Of a stretch of DNA of 64,000 bases, positions 43,690 through 56,569 are shown piece after piece. The stretch covers positions 102,124,216-102,188,215 of the forward strand of contig CM031602.1 of assembly GCA_018398815.1 (NCBI GenBank), read 5' to 3'. Within the stretch, counting starts at the first letter, position 1, and every line of letters starts with the position of its first letter. The DNA comes from Conus ventricosus (lineage: Eukaryota > Mollusca > Gastropoda > Neogastropoda > Conidae). The position numbers were made by a program, and so were the translations under genes. Below the pieces are notes generated by a model, which did not search any database, was not told the origin of the DNA, and saw only the letters and a list, made by a program, of their open reading frames with translations.

Positions 43690-46600
43690 ACAGCTGTTCT
43701 TTACTTTTCCCGCAAGTCTGTTCTTTACTGTTGCAGCAGTCTTGTCTGTTCTTTACTGTTCAGCAGTCCAGTCTGTTTCTTTACTGATCCAGCAGTCTGT
43801 TCTTTACTATTCCAGCAGTCTGTTCTTTACTACTCCAGCAGTCTGCCTGTTCTTTACTGTTCCGCTTTCTGTCTGTTTCTTTAACGTCCAGCAGCCTGTT
43901 CTTTTACTAGTTCCAGTTGTCTGTACTTTACAGTTCCAGTAGTCAGTTCTTTACTGTTCAGCAGTCTGTTTTCTTACTGTTCCAGCCGTCTGTCTGTTGT
44001 TTAGTTCCAGCAGCCTGTCTTTACATCCAGCCGTCCCTGAGCTTTACTGTTCCAGCATCCTGTCTGTTCTTTACTGTTCCAGCAGTCGGTTCTTTACTGT
44101 TCCAGCAGTCCCTGTATGCTCTATATCTGTTCCAGCAGACTGTTCGTTACTGTTCCAGCAGTGTGTTCTTTACTGTTCCCGCAGTCTGTTCTTTACTTTC
44201 CAGCAGTCTGTTCTTTACTGTTCCACCACAGACTGTTCTTTACTGTCTTTAAACTGTTTCCAAGTAGTCTGTTCTTTACTGTTCCAGCAGACTGTTCATT
44301 AACGTTCCACAGACTGTTTCTTTTACTGTTTCTTTACTGTTCCATAGTCTGTTCTTTACTGATCCAGCAACTGTTCTTTACTGTTCCAGCAGACTGTTCA
44401 TTACTTTTCCTGCTGTCCTGTTCTTTACTGTTCCAGCAGACTGTTCTTTACAGTTCCACAGACTGTTCTTTTATGGTCTTTTAAACTGTTCCAGTAGTCT
44501 TTCTTACTGTTCCAGCAGACAGTTCATTTTACTGTTTCCAGCAGAACTTGTTCTTACTGTTCCAGCTGTCTGTTCTTACTGTTCCAGCACAGCTGTCATA
44601 CAGTTTACAGATCTGTTCTTTACTGTTTCTACAGTCTGTATGTTCTTTACTGTTCCCGCAGTCTGTTATTTACAGTTTCCAGCAGTCTAGTTGTTCTTTA
44701 CTTTTCCAGCAGTCCTGTTCTTTACAGCTCCATCCGTCACTTCTCAACTGTTCCAGCAGACTGTTCTTTACTGTTCCAGCAGACTGTTCTGTAGTTGTTC
44801 CAGCACGTCACTTTTTCACTGTTCCACCAGACTGTTCTTTACAGTTCCAGTAGACTGTTCTTTACTGTTTCCAGCAGTCTGTCCCTGTTCTTTACTATTC
44901 CAGCAGTCTGCCCTGTTTTTTATACTGGTTCCAGCAGACTGTATCTTTACAATTCCAGCAGTCTGTTCTTTACTGTTCCAGCTTGACTGTCTGTTCTTTA
45001 GCTGTTCCAGCAGTCTGTTCTTGACTGTTCCAGAGCAGACCTGTTTTTCTTTACTGGTTCCAGCAGACTGTTCTTTACTAATTCCAGCAGTCTGTTCTTT
45101 ACTGTTTCCAGCAGACTGTTCTTTACTGTTCCAGCAGTCTGTTTTGTTCATTACAGTTTCCAGCAGGTCTGTTTCTTTACGTTCCACAGTCTGTTTCTTA
45201 CTGTTCTCATCAGTCTGTTCTTTACTGTTGTCCAGCAGACTGTTCTTTACATGTTCCAGACAGTCCTGTTGTTTTTACTGTTTCCAGCAGTCTGTTAATT
45301 ACTAAAACAGCAGTCTGTCGTCTTTACAATTCCACAGCACTCTATACTGTTCCAGCAGTCCTGTCTGTTCTTTACTGTTCCAGCAGTCCTGTTCTTTACT
45401 CCCAACATACTGTTTCTTTACCTGTTCCAGTCAGTCTGTTCTTTACTGTCCAGCAGACTTTCTTTACTGTTCCAGCATACTGTTCTTTACTGATCCAGCG
45501 TCTGTTCTTTACTGTTCTTAGAGGACTGTTCTTTACTGTTACATCAGTCTGTCTTTACTGCTATCAGCATCTGTATGGTCTTTACTGTTCCTGCATCTGT
45601 TATGTACTGTTCCAGCAGTCTGTTTGTTCTTTTACTGATTCGCCGCGTCTTCTTTACTGTTCCAGCAGTGCCATCTTTACTGTTCCAGCTGACAGGTTCC
45701 TTACTGTTCCAGCAGACTGTTCTGTAGTGTTCCAGCAGTCATTTCTTTCTTTCACCAGACTGTCTTTACTGTTCAAGTAGACGCTTCTTATACACTGTTC
45801 CATCAGCCAGTCTGTTCCTTACTATTCCAGCAGACCCTGCCATGTTTTTTTAACTGTTCCACCAGACTGGTCTTTACTATTCCAGCAGTATGTTCTTTAC
45901 GTTCCCGCAGTCTGTCTGGTTCTTTACTGTTCCAGCAGTCTATTCTTACTGTCCAGCAGACCTGTTCTTTACTGTTTCCCCAGCTGTCTGTTCTTTACTG
46001 TTCCATTAGACTGTCTTTACTGGTCCAGCATCTTTCTTTACTGTACCAGGCGAGAACTGTTCTTTACTGTTCCAGCAGTCCGTCTGTCTTTACTATTCCA
46101 GCAGTCTTTCTGTTCTTACTGTTCCAGCAGTCCTGTTCTTTACTGTTTCCAGCTTTCAGTTCTTTACTGTTCCAGCAGGTCCTCTCTTTGCTTTACTGTT
46201 CCAGCATGTGTTTGTTCTTTACTGTTTCCAGCAGTCTGGTTTGTTCTTTACTGTTCCAAGCAGTCTGTTTTCCTTTCCTGTTCCAGTATCTGTTCTATTA
46301 CTGTACCACAAGTCTGTCTGTTCTTACTGTTTCCAGCATTCTGTTGGTTCTTTACTGTTCCAGCAGACGTTTCTTTTACTGTTTCCATCAGTCCGTCTGT
46401 CTTTACTATTCCAGCCGACTGTTCCATTTCACTGTTCCAGCCGTCCGTTCTTTACTGTCCAGCAGTAGTGTTTGTTCTTTTCTGTTCAAGCGTACTGTTC
46501 TTTTTCTTTCAGCAGGTTTGTTTTTGCACTTTTTACATTTCCAGCATCCTGTTCTTTAACCAACTGTTCCAGCAGTCCTGTTCTTTACTGTTCCAGCAGT

Positions 46601-47595
46601 CTGTCCTTTTCGTTACTATTCCCAGCAGTGCTGTCCATGTTCTTTACTGTTCCGCAGTCTGTTCTTTACTATCCAGCATCCTGTTCTTTACTACTCCAGC
46701 AGTCTGTTCTTTAGCTGTTCCAGCTTTCTGTCGTGTACTTTACCGTTCCAGCGCGCCTGTTCTTTACTGTTCAAGTTGGTCTGTCTTACTGTTCCAGTAG
46801 TCATTCTTTACTGTTCCATCAGTCTGTTCTTTACAGTTCCAGCAGTCTGTCCGGTTGTTTTACTGTTCCAGCAGCCTGTCTTTACTGTTTCACAGTGTCT
46901 GTCTGTTCTTTAGTGTTTCCAAAGTCTGTCTATTACTATTCGCAGCCGTCTGTTTCCTTTACTGTTCCAGCAGTCTGTCTTTTCCTTAACTGTTCCAGCA
47001 GTCTGTTCTTTACTGTTCCAGCAGTCCTGAGTAATTTTCTTTAACTGTTCCAGCAGACGGTTTCGTTACTGTTCCAGCAGTGTGTATTCATTACTGACCA
47101 AGCAGTCTGTTTTAGTACTGTACCAGCAGGTCTGTTCTTTAAACTGTTCCAGCAGTCATGACATGTTCTTATACGTTCCAGCAGTCTGTTCTTCACTGTC
47201 CTAGCAGTCTGTAAGTTCTATACTGTTCCAGCAGACGGTACGTTACTTTCCGCAGTGTGTTCCTTTACTGTTCCACAGGCTGTTCTTTCTGTGCAAGGCA
47301 GTCCTTTCTGTTCTTTACTATTCCAGAAGTCTGTCGTTCTTAACTGTTCCAGTTCCAGCTGTGTGTTTGGTTTCTTTACTATTCCAGCACTCCGATTGGT
47401 CTTCCTGTTCCAGCAGTCTTTTCTTTAACAGTTCACAGCAGTCTGTTTCTTTACTGTTCCAGCATCCGTCCTTGTTTCTTTACTATTCCATCCGCTGTCC
47501 TGGTTCTTTACTGTTCCAGCAGTCTGTCTTTACTGTTCCAGCTGTTCTGTTCTTTACTGTCCAGCAGTGGTTTGTTCTAACTGTTCTAGCAGTCT
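43690..47595 (+). repeat. CAGCAGTCTG minisatellite, array 4
   Basis: About 3.9 kb of the 23-bp unit with TCTGTCTG insertions (27-bp variant). It ends again in TCTAGCAGTCT before a LINE 5' end. Confidence 0.95.
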
Positions 47596-49017
47596 CCCTC
47601 CGGGGTTGCAACCTTGCCGTGGAGTCGGTGGCTTGCGCGTCCATGTGATTCTTTAGGGCTTGCTGACGGGGGCATCAAAACCAGCTAGCAGGATAGTTGT
47701 GGTGAACACTGCTAGGCCTTGGAAATAGGCCAAGTTGCTGACTGGCCAATCATTTTAAACGAGGTAGGCAATGATTGCCCCAGGTAGGGTACTCCGCCAA
47801 TTCCCGACAGGTTAGGAGTAGAGGGCCTAGCCCGACAAAGTAACCCCACCTGTTACCTATTCTGTCTTAGGCCTTCCTTAAGTATCTATTCATTCTTCGT
47901 CTCCCCTTCAAGCCTCAGTTCCACACTGAGCTTTTCTCTCTGTGATCTTCATGAGGCCCACCCCGTGTTTGTCGTGCGTGCTTCCTGTGATGGGGGAGAA
48001 TAGGATCCTGTGAGGAATGAGACCGCTGAAGTGACTGCGTGTTCCATCAGTCACCACACCTCATTGGCAGGAACTTTTCCTCTAGACAAGTGGTTGAAGT
48101 GGCCCACTTTCGATCAAGCGGCTTGTCGCGTGCAATGCCCTCCTCAGCCTAGAAGGTGGCGGCTTGTTCAAACGGGTTTGGGAGCTTCTGTGGCAGGGAC
48201 GATTTCAGACCTGTGTATATCTCTTTTGAAATCCTGGTGCCCTGATATACGGGAATCCGTATAAAATGGGCATCCCCTTGTTGGGACTCGGTGGTGGATG
48301 GGAATCAAGAGAGACGAATTTTAATGAATACAACATGGCAACTAAAACAAAAAAAGATACAGGCGAGATTCGGAAACGGACACTGATACGGAATCTGAAC
48401 GTGAGACAAGAAACCTTCCAGGCTTCTGGCCCAGCTGGCTGATTGTTGAGGGAGCGGATGAAGATAGACCTCTGTCGGGCCTGAGTCCTTTTGCGATCGC
48501 GAAAGGAATCAATGGTCTCAGCGGCAAACCAAAGAGTGTCAAAAGACTGAGGAACGGGTCCTTCTGGTTGAGTGCCCTTCCAAGCTGCACTCCGAAAAGC
48601 TTCTTAAGTCGACGACGTTGATTGATCGACCGATGAGGGTGTCTCTGCACAAACTTTGATTCCATGTCATGCGCCACTCACAATGAAACATGTTCTTTTA
48701 GAGTGTTGGGACTTGCACGATGTGAGACACAAACATTTTACAGCGGAGTCCATGAAGGTCCTGTTCAGGGATGTCCCGCCTGACGTGATCCTTGAGTTTT
48801 TGAGAGAGATTAACATTTTTCATCTGATTTAAGATTTTACGGGAGAAGATTTTTAACAAAGTTTCTGGTGCGTTTGTAGACGATGTCATTTAACGAGCTG
48901 TGTGAAAGTTGTTTTTTTTTTTATTTACCTGACTGGTGAGTTGATTTAACGTGGTGACAGCCCAGCTATGGCGCTTTGCGCTCGGCAGGGCTATACCGCC
49001 AATCTATCTTCTCTTAT
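47596..49017 (+). mobile_element. Internally deleted I-superfamily LINE, copy 2 (1.4 kb)
   Basis: Same structure and same deletion junction (about 48660) as copy 1, with scattered small indels. The ORF2 tail reads LLECWDLHDVRHKHFTAESM and DVILEFLREINIFHLI followed by TAA, giving the true C-terminus of the family. Distance from copy 1 is about 5.3 kb. Confidence 0.75.
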
Positions 49018-52000
49018 CTGCAGTCTGTTCTTTATGTTCCAGCAGTTGTTCTGTTTGTTGCGCAGTCTGTCTGTTCTTTTACTGTTCCAGCAGTTGTCTG
49101 ATCTTTACTGCTTCCGCAGACTGTTCTATACTATTCCAGCAGTCTGTTCTTCCTCTGCGATAGGATATATTCCTTTCCCGCTTTCTGTCTGTTCTTTACC
49201 GTTCCAGACCGCCTGTTCTTTACTTTTTCAAGATTGCTGTTCTTTACTGTTCCCTTAGTCAGTTCTTTACTGTTCCAGCAGTCTGTTCTTAACTGTTCCA
49301 GCAGTTGTCTGTTGATTTTGTTTCAGCAGCCTGTTCTTTATATTCAGCGTCTGTTCATTACTGTTCCAGCCGTCTGTCTGTTTCTTATGTTCCAGCAGTT
49401 GTCTTTTACTGTTCCCGCAAGTCTGTATGCTCTTTATGTTCCAGCAGATGTTCGTACTGTTCCAGCAGTGTGTTCTATATGTTCCAGCCGTCTGTACTTT
49501 TCCTGTTCCAGCAGGTTGATCTTTACTGTTCCACATGATGTTCTATACTGTTCTTTATGTTCCAGGCGTTCTGTTCTTTACTGTGCCAGCCGATGTTTCT
49601 TTACTGTTCCACAGACTGTTCTTTACTGTTCTTACTGTTTCCAGAGTCTGTTCTTAACTGTTCCAGCAGACGTTCTTTACTGTTCCAGCAGACTGTTCAT
49701 TACTGTGAGCTGTTTGTTCTTTACTGTTCAGCAGGCCTGTTCTTTACTGTTCCACAGACTGTTCTTTCTGTTCTATACTGTTCAGTAGTGTTCTTTACTG
49801 TTCAGAGGATGTTCTTACCTGTTCCCAGCCCGACTGTTCTAGTACTGTTCCGCTTGTCTGTTCTTTACTGTTTCCAGCACACTGTTCTTTACAGTTACCG
49901 CCGTCTGTTCATTACTGTTCTGCAGTCTGTATGTTCTTTCCTGTTCCGCAGTCTGTAATTTACTGTTCCAGCCGTCTAGTTGTTCTTTACTTTTCAGCAG
50001 TCTGTTCTTTACTGCTCCAGCAGTCACTTCTTTACTGTTCGCCGACGGTTCTTTACTGTACCAGCAGACTGTTCTGTCAGTGTTTCCCGCCCGTTCTCTT
50101 TTTCACCTGTTCACAGACTGTTCTTTCCTGTTCGTCGCACTTTTCTTTACTGTTCAGCAGTCTGTTGTTCTTTAAATCCAGCAGTCATGCCTGTTTTTTT
50201 TATACTGTTCCAGCAGACTGTTTTTTCCTATTCAAGCCAGTCTGTTCTTTATGTTCCAGCCGTCTGTCAGTTCTTTACTGTTTCCGGCCAGTCTGTTCTT
50301 GACTGTTCCAGCCGTTGTTCTTTACCTGTTCCCGCGCTGTTCTTTACTATGCCAGCAGTCTGTTCTTTACTGTTCAGCAGACTGTTCTTTACTTCCAGCA
50401 GTCTGTTTGTTCTTTACTGTTCCAGCGTCTGTATCTTTACTGTTCAGCAGTTGTTCCTTTACTGTTCCCTTCAGTCTGTTCTTTATGTTCCAGCAGACTG
50501 TTCTTTACTGTTCCAGCAGTTGTTTGTTTTTTTACTGACCAGCAGTCTGTTCCTTACTATTACAGCAGTCTGCTGTTCTTTACTATTCCAGCAGTCTCTT
50601 CTTTACTGTTCCAGCGTTTCTGTTCTTTATGTTCCAGCAGTCTGTTCTTTACTGCTCCAACCGACTGTACTTTACTTTTCCAAGCAGTCTGTTCTTTACT
50701 GTTCCAGCGACTGTTCTTTACTGTTCCAGCAGTGCTGTTCTTTACTGTGTCCAGCTGTCTGTTCTTTATGTATTCTAAGAGGACTGTTCTTTACTGTTAC
50801 ATCAGTCTGTTCTTACTGCTTCAGCAGTCTGTATGTTTCTTTACTGTTCCAGCAGTCTGTTATTTACCGTTCCAAGCAGTCTGGGTTTGTTCTTTACAGT
50901 TCCAGCAGTCTATTTCTTTACAGTTCCCAGCAGTCACTTCTTTACTGTTCCGGCGACTGTTCTTTACTGTTCCCGCAGATGTCTGTAGTGTTCCAGCAGT
51001 CATTTCTTTACTGTTCCCCAGGCCCTGTTCTATACTGTTCCAGTAGACTCTTCTTTCTGTTCCATCAGGCTGTTGTTCTTTATATTCCAGCAGTCTGCCT
51101 GTTTTTTACTGTTCCACAGAATGTTCTTTACTATTCCAGCCGTCGGTTCTTTACTGTTCCCGCAGACTGTTGTTCTTTACTGTTCCAGCCTGTCTGTTCT
51201 TGAACTGTTCCAGCAGTTGTTCTGTATGTTCAGCTGTCTGTTCTTTTATGTTCAGGTAGACTGTTCTTTACTGTTCCAGCGTCTGTTCTTTACTTTCCGC
51301 AGACTGTTTCTTTACTGTTCCCGCGTCCGTCTGTTCTTTACTCTTTCCAGCTGTCTTTCTGTTCTTTTTCTGTTCAGCCGTCAGTTCTTACAGTTCAGCT
51401 GTCTGTCTTTCACTGTTCCCGCGTCTCTACTTTACTATCAGCCGTGGTCTTTACTGATCCGGCAGTTGTCTGTTTCTTTACAGTTCAGCCGTCTGTCTTT
51501 CCTGTTCAGCAGTCTGTCTGCTCTTACTGTTCCAGCAGCTGATCGTTATACTGTTCAGCGTGTGTTCTTCTGTTCCAGCGTTGTTCTATACTGTTCCAGC
51601 AGTCTGTTCTTTACTGTTCCAGCAGTTGTCTGTTTCTTTACTATTCAACAGACTTTTTGTTCTTTTACTATTCAGGTCTGTATGTTCTTTACTGTTCCAG
51701 CGTTGGTTTGTTCTTTACTGTTCCGCCAGTCTGTTCTCTATATTTCCGCCGTTGTCTGTTCTTTACTAATCCAGCAGTTGGTCCTTACAGTTCCAGCTTT
51801 CTGTTCTTTACTGTACCAGCACTTCTGTAGTTCTTTACTCTTCCAGCCGTCTTTTTTTTTTGATTTTGTGTTCCAGCAGTTGTTAGTTCTTTCCTGTACA
51901 GCAGTCTCCTCTTTACTGTTCCCGCAGTCTGTATTAAAATGTTTCCAGCAGTCTATTTGTCTTTATGTTCCAGTAGTCTGTTCTTTGTGGTCCGCAGATG

Positions 52001-55000
52001 TTCTATACTGTTTCCAGCAGTCTTTCTTTGCTATTCCGCAGTCAGTTCTTTACTATTCCAGCAGGTTGTTCTTTTATGTTTCCAGCAGCGTGTTCTTTAT
52101 GTTCAGGAGTCTGTTCTTTACTATTCAGCAATTCTGTTCTTTACTGTTCCCGTTCGTCATGTTTTTTACTGTTCCGAGTCTGTCTGTTCTTTCTATTCCG
52201 AGTCTGTTCTTTCTGTTCCAGCATCTCGTTCTGTACTCTTCCAGCAGTTGTTCCTTACTGATCAGAAGTCTGTCTTTTACTGTTCCAGCCAGTCAGTTGT
52301 TCTATATTATTCCAGCCGGATGTCCTCTTCTGTTCCAGCAGACTGATTTTTACTGTTCAGCAGTCTCTGTTCTTTACTTTCAGCTGTCTGTTCTATATGT
52401 TCAGCAGTTCTGTTCTTTATGTTACCAGCAGACTGTTCTTTACCTGCCTTTTCCGCAGTTGGTCTTTACTGTTCCGCACTGTGTTAGTTCTTTATGTTCC
52501 AGCTGTTGTTCTTTACTGTTCGCAGTCTGTTTGTTCTGTACTGTTTCAGCAGTCAGTTCAAATTTCCTGTTCCGCAGTTGTTTCTTTACTGTTCCAGCAA
52601 GTTCGTTCTTTACTGTTCCAGTCAGTCTGTTTGTACTTTACTGTTCCAGCCAGTCTGTTCTTTACTGTTCCAGCAGTCTGTTCTTTACGTTCCAGCAGTC
52701 TGTTTGTTCTTTCCTGTTCGAGTCTCTCTTTCTGTTCAGCCGTTGTTCTTTACTGTTCCAGCAGTCTATTTGTCCTTTATGTTCAGGGGTCTGTTCTTTG
52801 TGGTCAGCAGTCTGTTCTTTACTGTTCAGCAGTCTGTTCTTTGCTATTCAGCAGTCTGTTTTTACTATTCCCGCAGGGTCTGTTCTTTCTGTTCCAGCGA
52901 GTGTTTCTTTACTGTTCCGGAGTCTGTTCTATACTATTCAGAATCGGTTCTTTTACTGTTCCGTAGTCTGTTCTTACTGTTCAGCGTCTGTCAGTTTTTA
53001 CTATTCAGCAGTCTGTTCCTTACTGTTCCAGCACTCTGTTCGTTACTATTTCAGCAGTTGTTCCTTACTGTTCGTAGTTGTTATTTACAGTACAGCAGTC
53101 TTGTCTGTTCTATACTATTCCAGCAGACTGTCCTCTTACTGTTCAGCAGACTGATTTGTACTGTTCTGCAGTCTTTCTTACTGTTCAGCTGGTCTGTTTA
53201 TATGTTCCAGCGTCTGTTCTTTACTGTGGGATCCAGCAGACTGTTCTGTATGTTCCGCCGTCTGTCTTACTGTTCAGCAAGGTGTTTGTTCATTCTGTTC
53301 TGCTGTCTGTTCTATCCTGTTCAGCAGTCTGTTTGTTCTGTACTGTTCCAGCAGTCTGTTCTTTATGTTCCCGCCGTCTGTTCTTTACTGTTCCAGCAGG
53401 TCTCGTTCTTTACTGTTCCAGCAGTTGTTTGTGCTTTTACTGTTCAGCAAGTCTCCTCTTTTACTGTTCCAGCGTCTGTTCTTTCGTTCGCGTCTATTTG
53501 TACTTTCCTCTTCCAGTAGTTGTTCTTTGCTGGTTCCAGCAGACTGTCTTTACTGTTCCAGCCGTCTGTTTCTTTGCTATCCAGCAGTCTGTTCTTTACT
53601 CTTCCGCAGTGGTTCTTTTACTGTTCCAGCAGAGTGTTCTTTCACTGTTCCAGCAGAGTGTTTTTACTGTTCAGGAGTCTGTTCTATACTATTCCAGCAA
53701 TATGTTTTTACTGTTCCAATAGTTGTTCTTTACTGTTCCAGCAGTCTGTCTGTACTTTACTTTCCAGCAGTTGTTCCTTCCTGTTCCGGACTCTGTTCTT
53801 TCTATACAGCCGTCTGTTCCTTACAGTTCCAGTAGTCTGTTTTCTTTACAGTTCAGCAGTTGTCTGTTCTATACTCTTCAGCAGATGTCCTCTATGTTCC
53901 AGCAGACGTTTTTTATGTTCACGCCGTTCTGTTCTTTCAGTACAGCCGGCTGTTGTTCTCTACTGTTCCAGCCGTCTGTTCTTTACTGTTCAGCGACTGT
54001 CTAACTGTTCAGCGTCTGTCTTTACTTTTCCAACTATGTGTTTGTTCTTTACAGTTCCAGCTGTCTGTTCTTTCCTGTTCAGCAGTTGTTTGTTCTGATA
54101 CTGTTCCAGCAGTCTGTTTGTTTCTTTTACTGTTCCCGAGTCTGTTCTATACTGTTCCAGCCGTCTGTTCTTTACTGTGTCCAGCAATCTGTATGTTCTT
54201 TACTGTTTACAGCAGTCTGTTCTTTATGTTCTGCTGTCTGTCTGTTCCTTTACTGTTCTGCTGTTCTGTTCATACTGTTCCAGTAGTCTGTTCTATTTTC
54301 TGTTCAGCGTCTGTCTGTATTATTCCTGTTACAGCAGTCTGTTCTTTACTATTCCAGCAGTTGTTCTTTACTGTTCCAGCAGTCCGTTCTGTTCTTTACT
54401 ATTCCAGCTGTCTGTCCGTTCTATTACATTTTCCGCGTTGTTCTTTACTCTTCTGCCGTCTGTTCTATACTATTCCGCTGTCTGATTCTTTGCTACTAGC
54501 AGTCGTCTGTTCTCTACTGTTCCAGCTTTCTGTGGTTCTTTCTGTTCCGAGCCTGTACTTTCACTGTTCAAGTAGTCGGTCAGTCCTTTACTGTTCCATT
54601 GACTGTTCTTTCTTGTACCAGCAGTTGGTCTGAATGTTCCAGCAGTCTGTTCTTTAAGTTCAGCAGTCTGTCTGTTCTTTTGTTCAGCAGCTGTTCTTTC
54701 TTGTTCACGTTGTTCTGGTCTGTTCTTTACTTTTCCAGTAGTTGTTCTTTATGTTCAGCAGTTGTTCTTTACTGTTCCATCAGTCTGTCTTTTCTTTCTG
54801 TTCCAGGCAGTTGTTCATACTGTTCCAGCGTTGTTCATTATGTTCAGCATCTGTTTTTCTTTGCTGTTGCCACTGTTGTTCTTTATATTCCCGCAGTCTG
54901 GTCTGATCTTTACTGTTCGCAGGGGGGGGCGGGTTCTGTTCTCACAGTTCAGGCAGTCTATTTGTTCTTTTCTGTTCCACGTCGTTCTTTCTGTTCCAGC

Positions 55001-56263
55001 CGTATGTCTGATTCTTTACTCTTCTGCCGTTGATTCTTTATGTTTCAGTAGTTTGTCTGTTCTTTCTGTTCTTTTTATTTTTTATTTTTTTTAACTTCAG
55101 CAGTCTGTCAGTTCTTTACTATTCAGCAGTTGGTCCTTACAGTTCAGCAGTAGTTTGTTCTTTACCGCTCCAGCCGTTCTTAGTTCTATCGGGGTTCAGG
55201 CCGGTCTGTTCTTTCCTGTTCCAGCAGTCTGGTTCTTTACTGTTCCAGCCGTCAGGTCATGTTCTTCCTGTTCCAGCAGTCTGTCTGTTCTTTACTATTC
55301 CAGCAGTTGTTCTTTACTGTTCCCGCAGTCTGTCTATCTTTTAATTATTTCCAGCAGTCTGTTCTTTCCTGTTCCAGCAGGTCTGTCTGTATCTATATAT
55401 TCCAGCTTCTGTTCTTTTCAGCCCCCGCCGGTCTCTGTCTGTTCTTCCCTGTTCCAGCAGTCTGTTCTATACTGTTCCGCCGTCGTTCTTACTGTTCCCG
55501 CAGTCTGTATGTTCTTACTGTTCCGCAGGTCTGTTGTTCTTTCCTGTTCCAAGCAGTTGTTCTTTCCTGTTCAGCAGTCTTATGTTCTTATATTACGCAG
55601 TCTGTTCATAACTGTTCCAGCAGTCGTTCTTCACTGTTCCAGCAGTCTGTTCTTTTATGTTCCGAAGTCGTTGTTCTATACTGTTCCCGCGTCTGTAGTT
55701 CTTTACTGTTCCCGCAGTGTGAGCTTTACTGTTCCAGCAGGTCTGTCTGTTCTTTACTGTTCAGCAGTCTGTCTGTTCTTTCCCAGTTCAGCATCTGTTC
55801 TTTACTTATTCAGCAGTCTGTTCTTTACTTTCCTAGAAGGGTCTGTTCTTTACTGTTCCAGCAGTCTGTCTGTTCTTTCCTGGTTCAGCAGTCTGATCTT
55901 TACTATTCCAGCAGTTGTTCTATACCTTTCCCGCAGTTGTTCTATACTGTTCCCGCCGTCTGTATGTTCTTTACTGTTCAGCGTCTGTTATGTTTCTTTA
56001 CTGTTACAGCAGTCTGTTCTTTAAGTTACAGCAATCTGTATGTCTTCTTTACATTCCAGCGTTGTTCTATACTGTTCCCGCAGTCTGTTCTTTACTGTTC
56101 CCGCCGTCTGTTCTTCCTGATCCAGCATCCGTTCTATACTGTTTCCCGCCGTCAGTCTTTATGTTCCGCCGTCTGTTATTTACTGTTCCAGCGTCTGTCT
56201 GTTCTTTACAGAACCCGCCGTCTGTTCTCTACTGTTTCGCAGCCTGTTACTTTACTATCCCGC
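49018..56263 (+). repeat. CAGCAGTCTG minisatellite, array 5 (7.2 kb)
   Basis: The longest array. Unit text is unusually degraded: CCAGCAG often appears as CCCGCAG, CAGCCG or CCGCCG. Several G-rich or unrelated inserts occur (about 49155-49175, 54920-54933). Long ORFs in all forward frames are by-products of the repeat. Confidence 0.93.
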
Positions 56264-56569
56264 CGTCCCCGGGGTCTGCCTAGGGGGACCTGGGTGGGGT
56301 GTTTCTTTTTTGGTTCTCGGGTCCTCCGCATGTGCCCCTTGAGGTGGGACTTGTTTTACGTGGGGCTTTCCTTTTTCTGTTTATTTGTGTTATTTCTGCT
56401 GCCCAGATCTTTCCCCGCATTTCTCTTTCACCTTCTCTTATTAATCTGCGTTTCTTCTGCTTACGGCTCGACTATATCCTATTCTTTTCCTTTTTCACCC
56501 GTCTTCTGTAAGCGCTTTCTCTATTCTCTGTGGCTCTTGGTCCACCGTTTGATGACTGTGCGGTGCGAC

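Noticed and set aside
51073..53154. 693-codon hydrophobic, cysteine-rich ORF
   Set aside because: Same satellite translation. Phase changes follow indels and there is no start context, domain or unique sequence.
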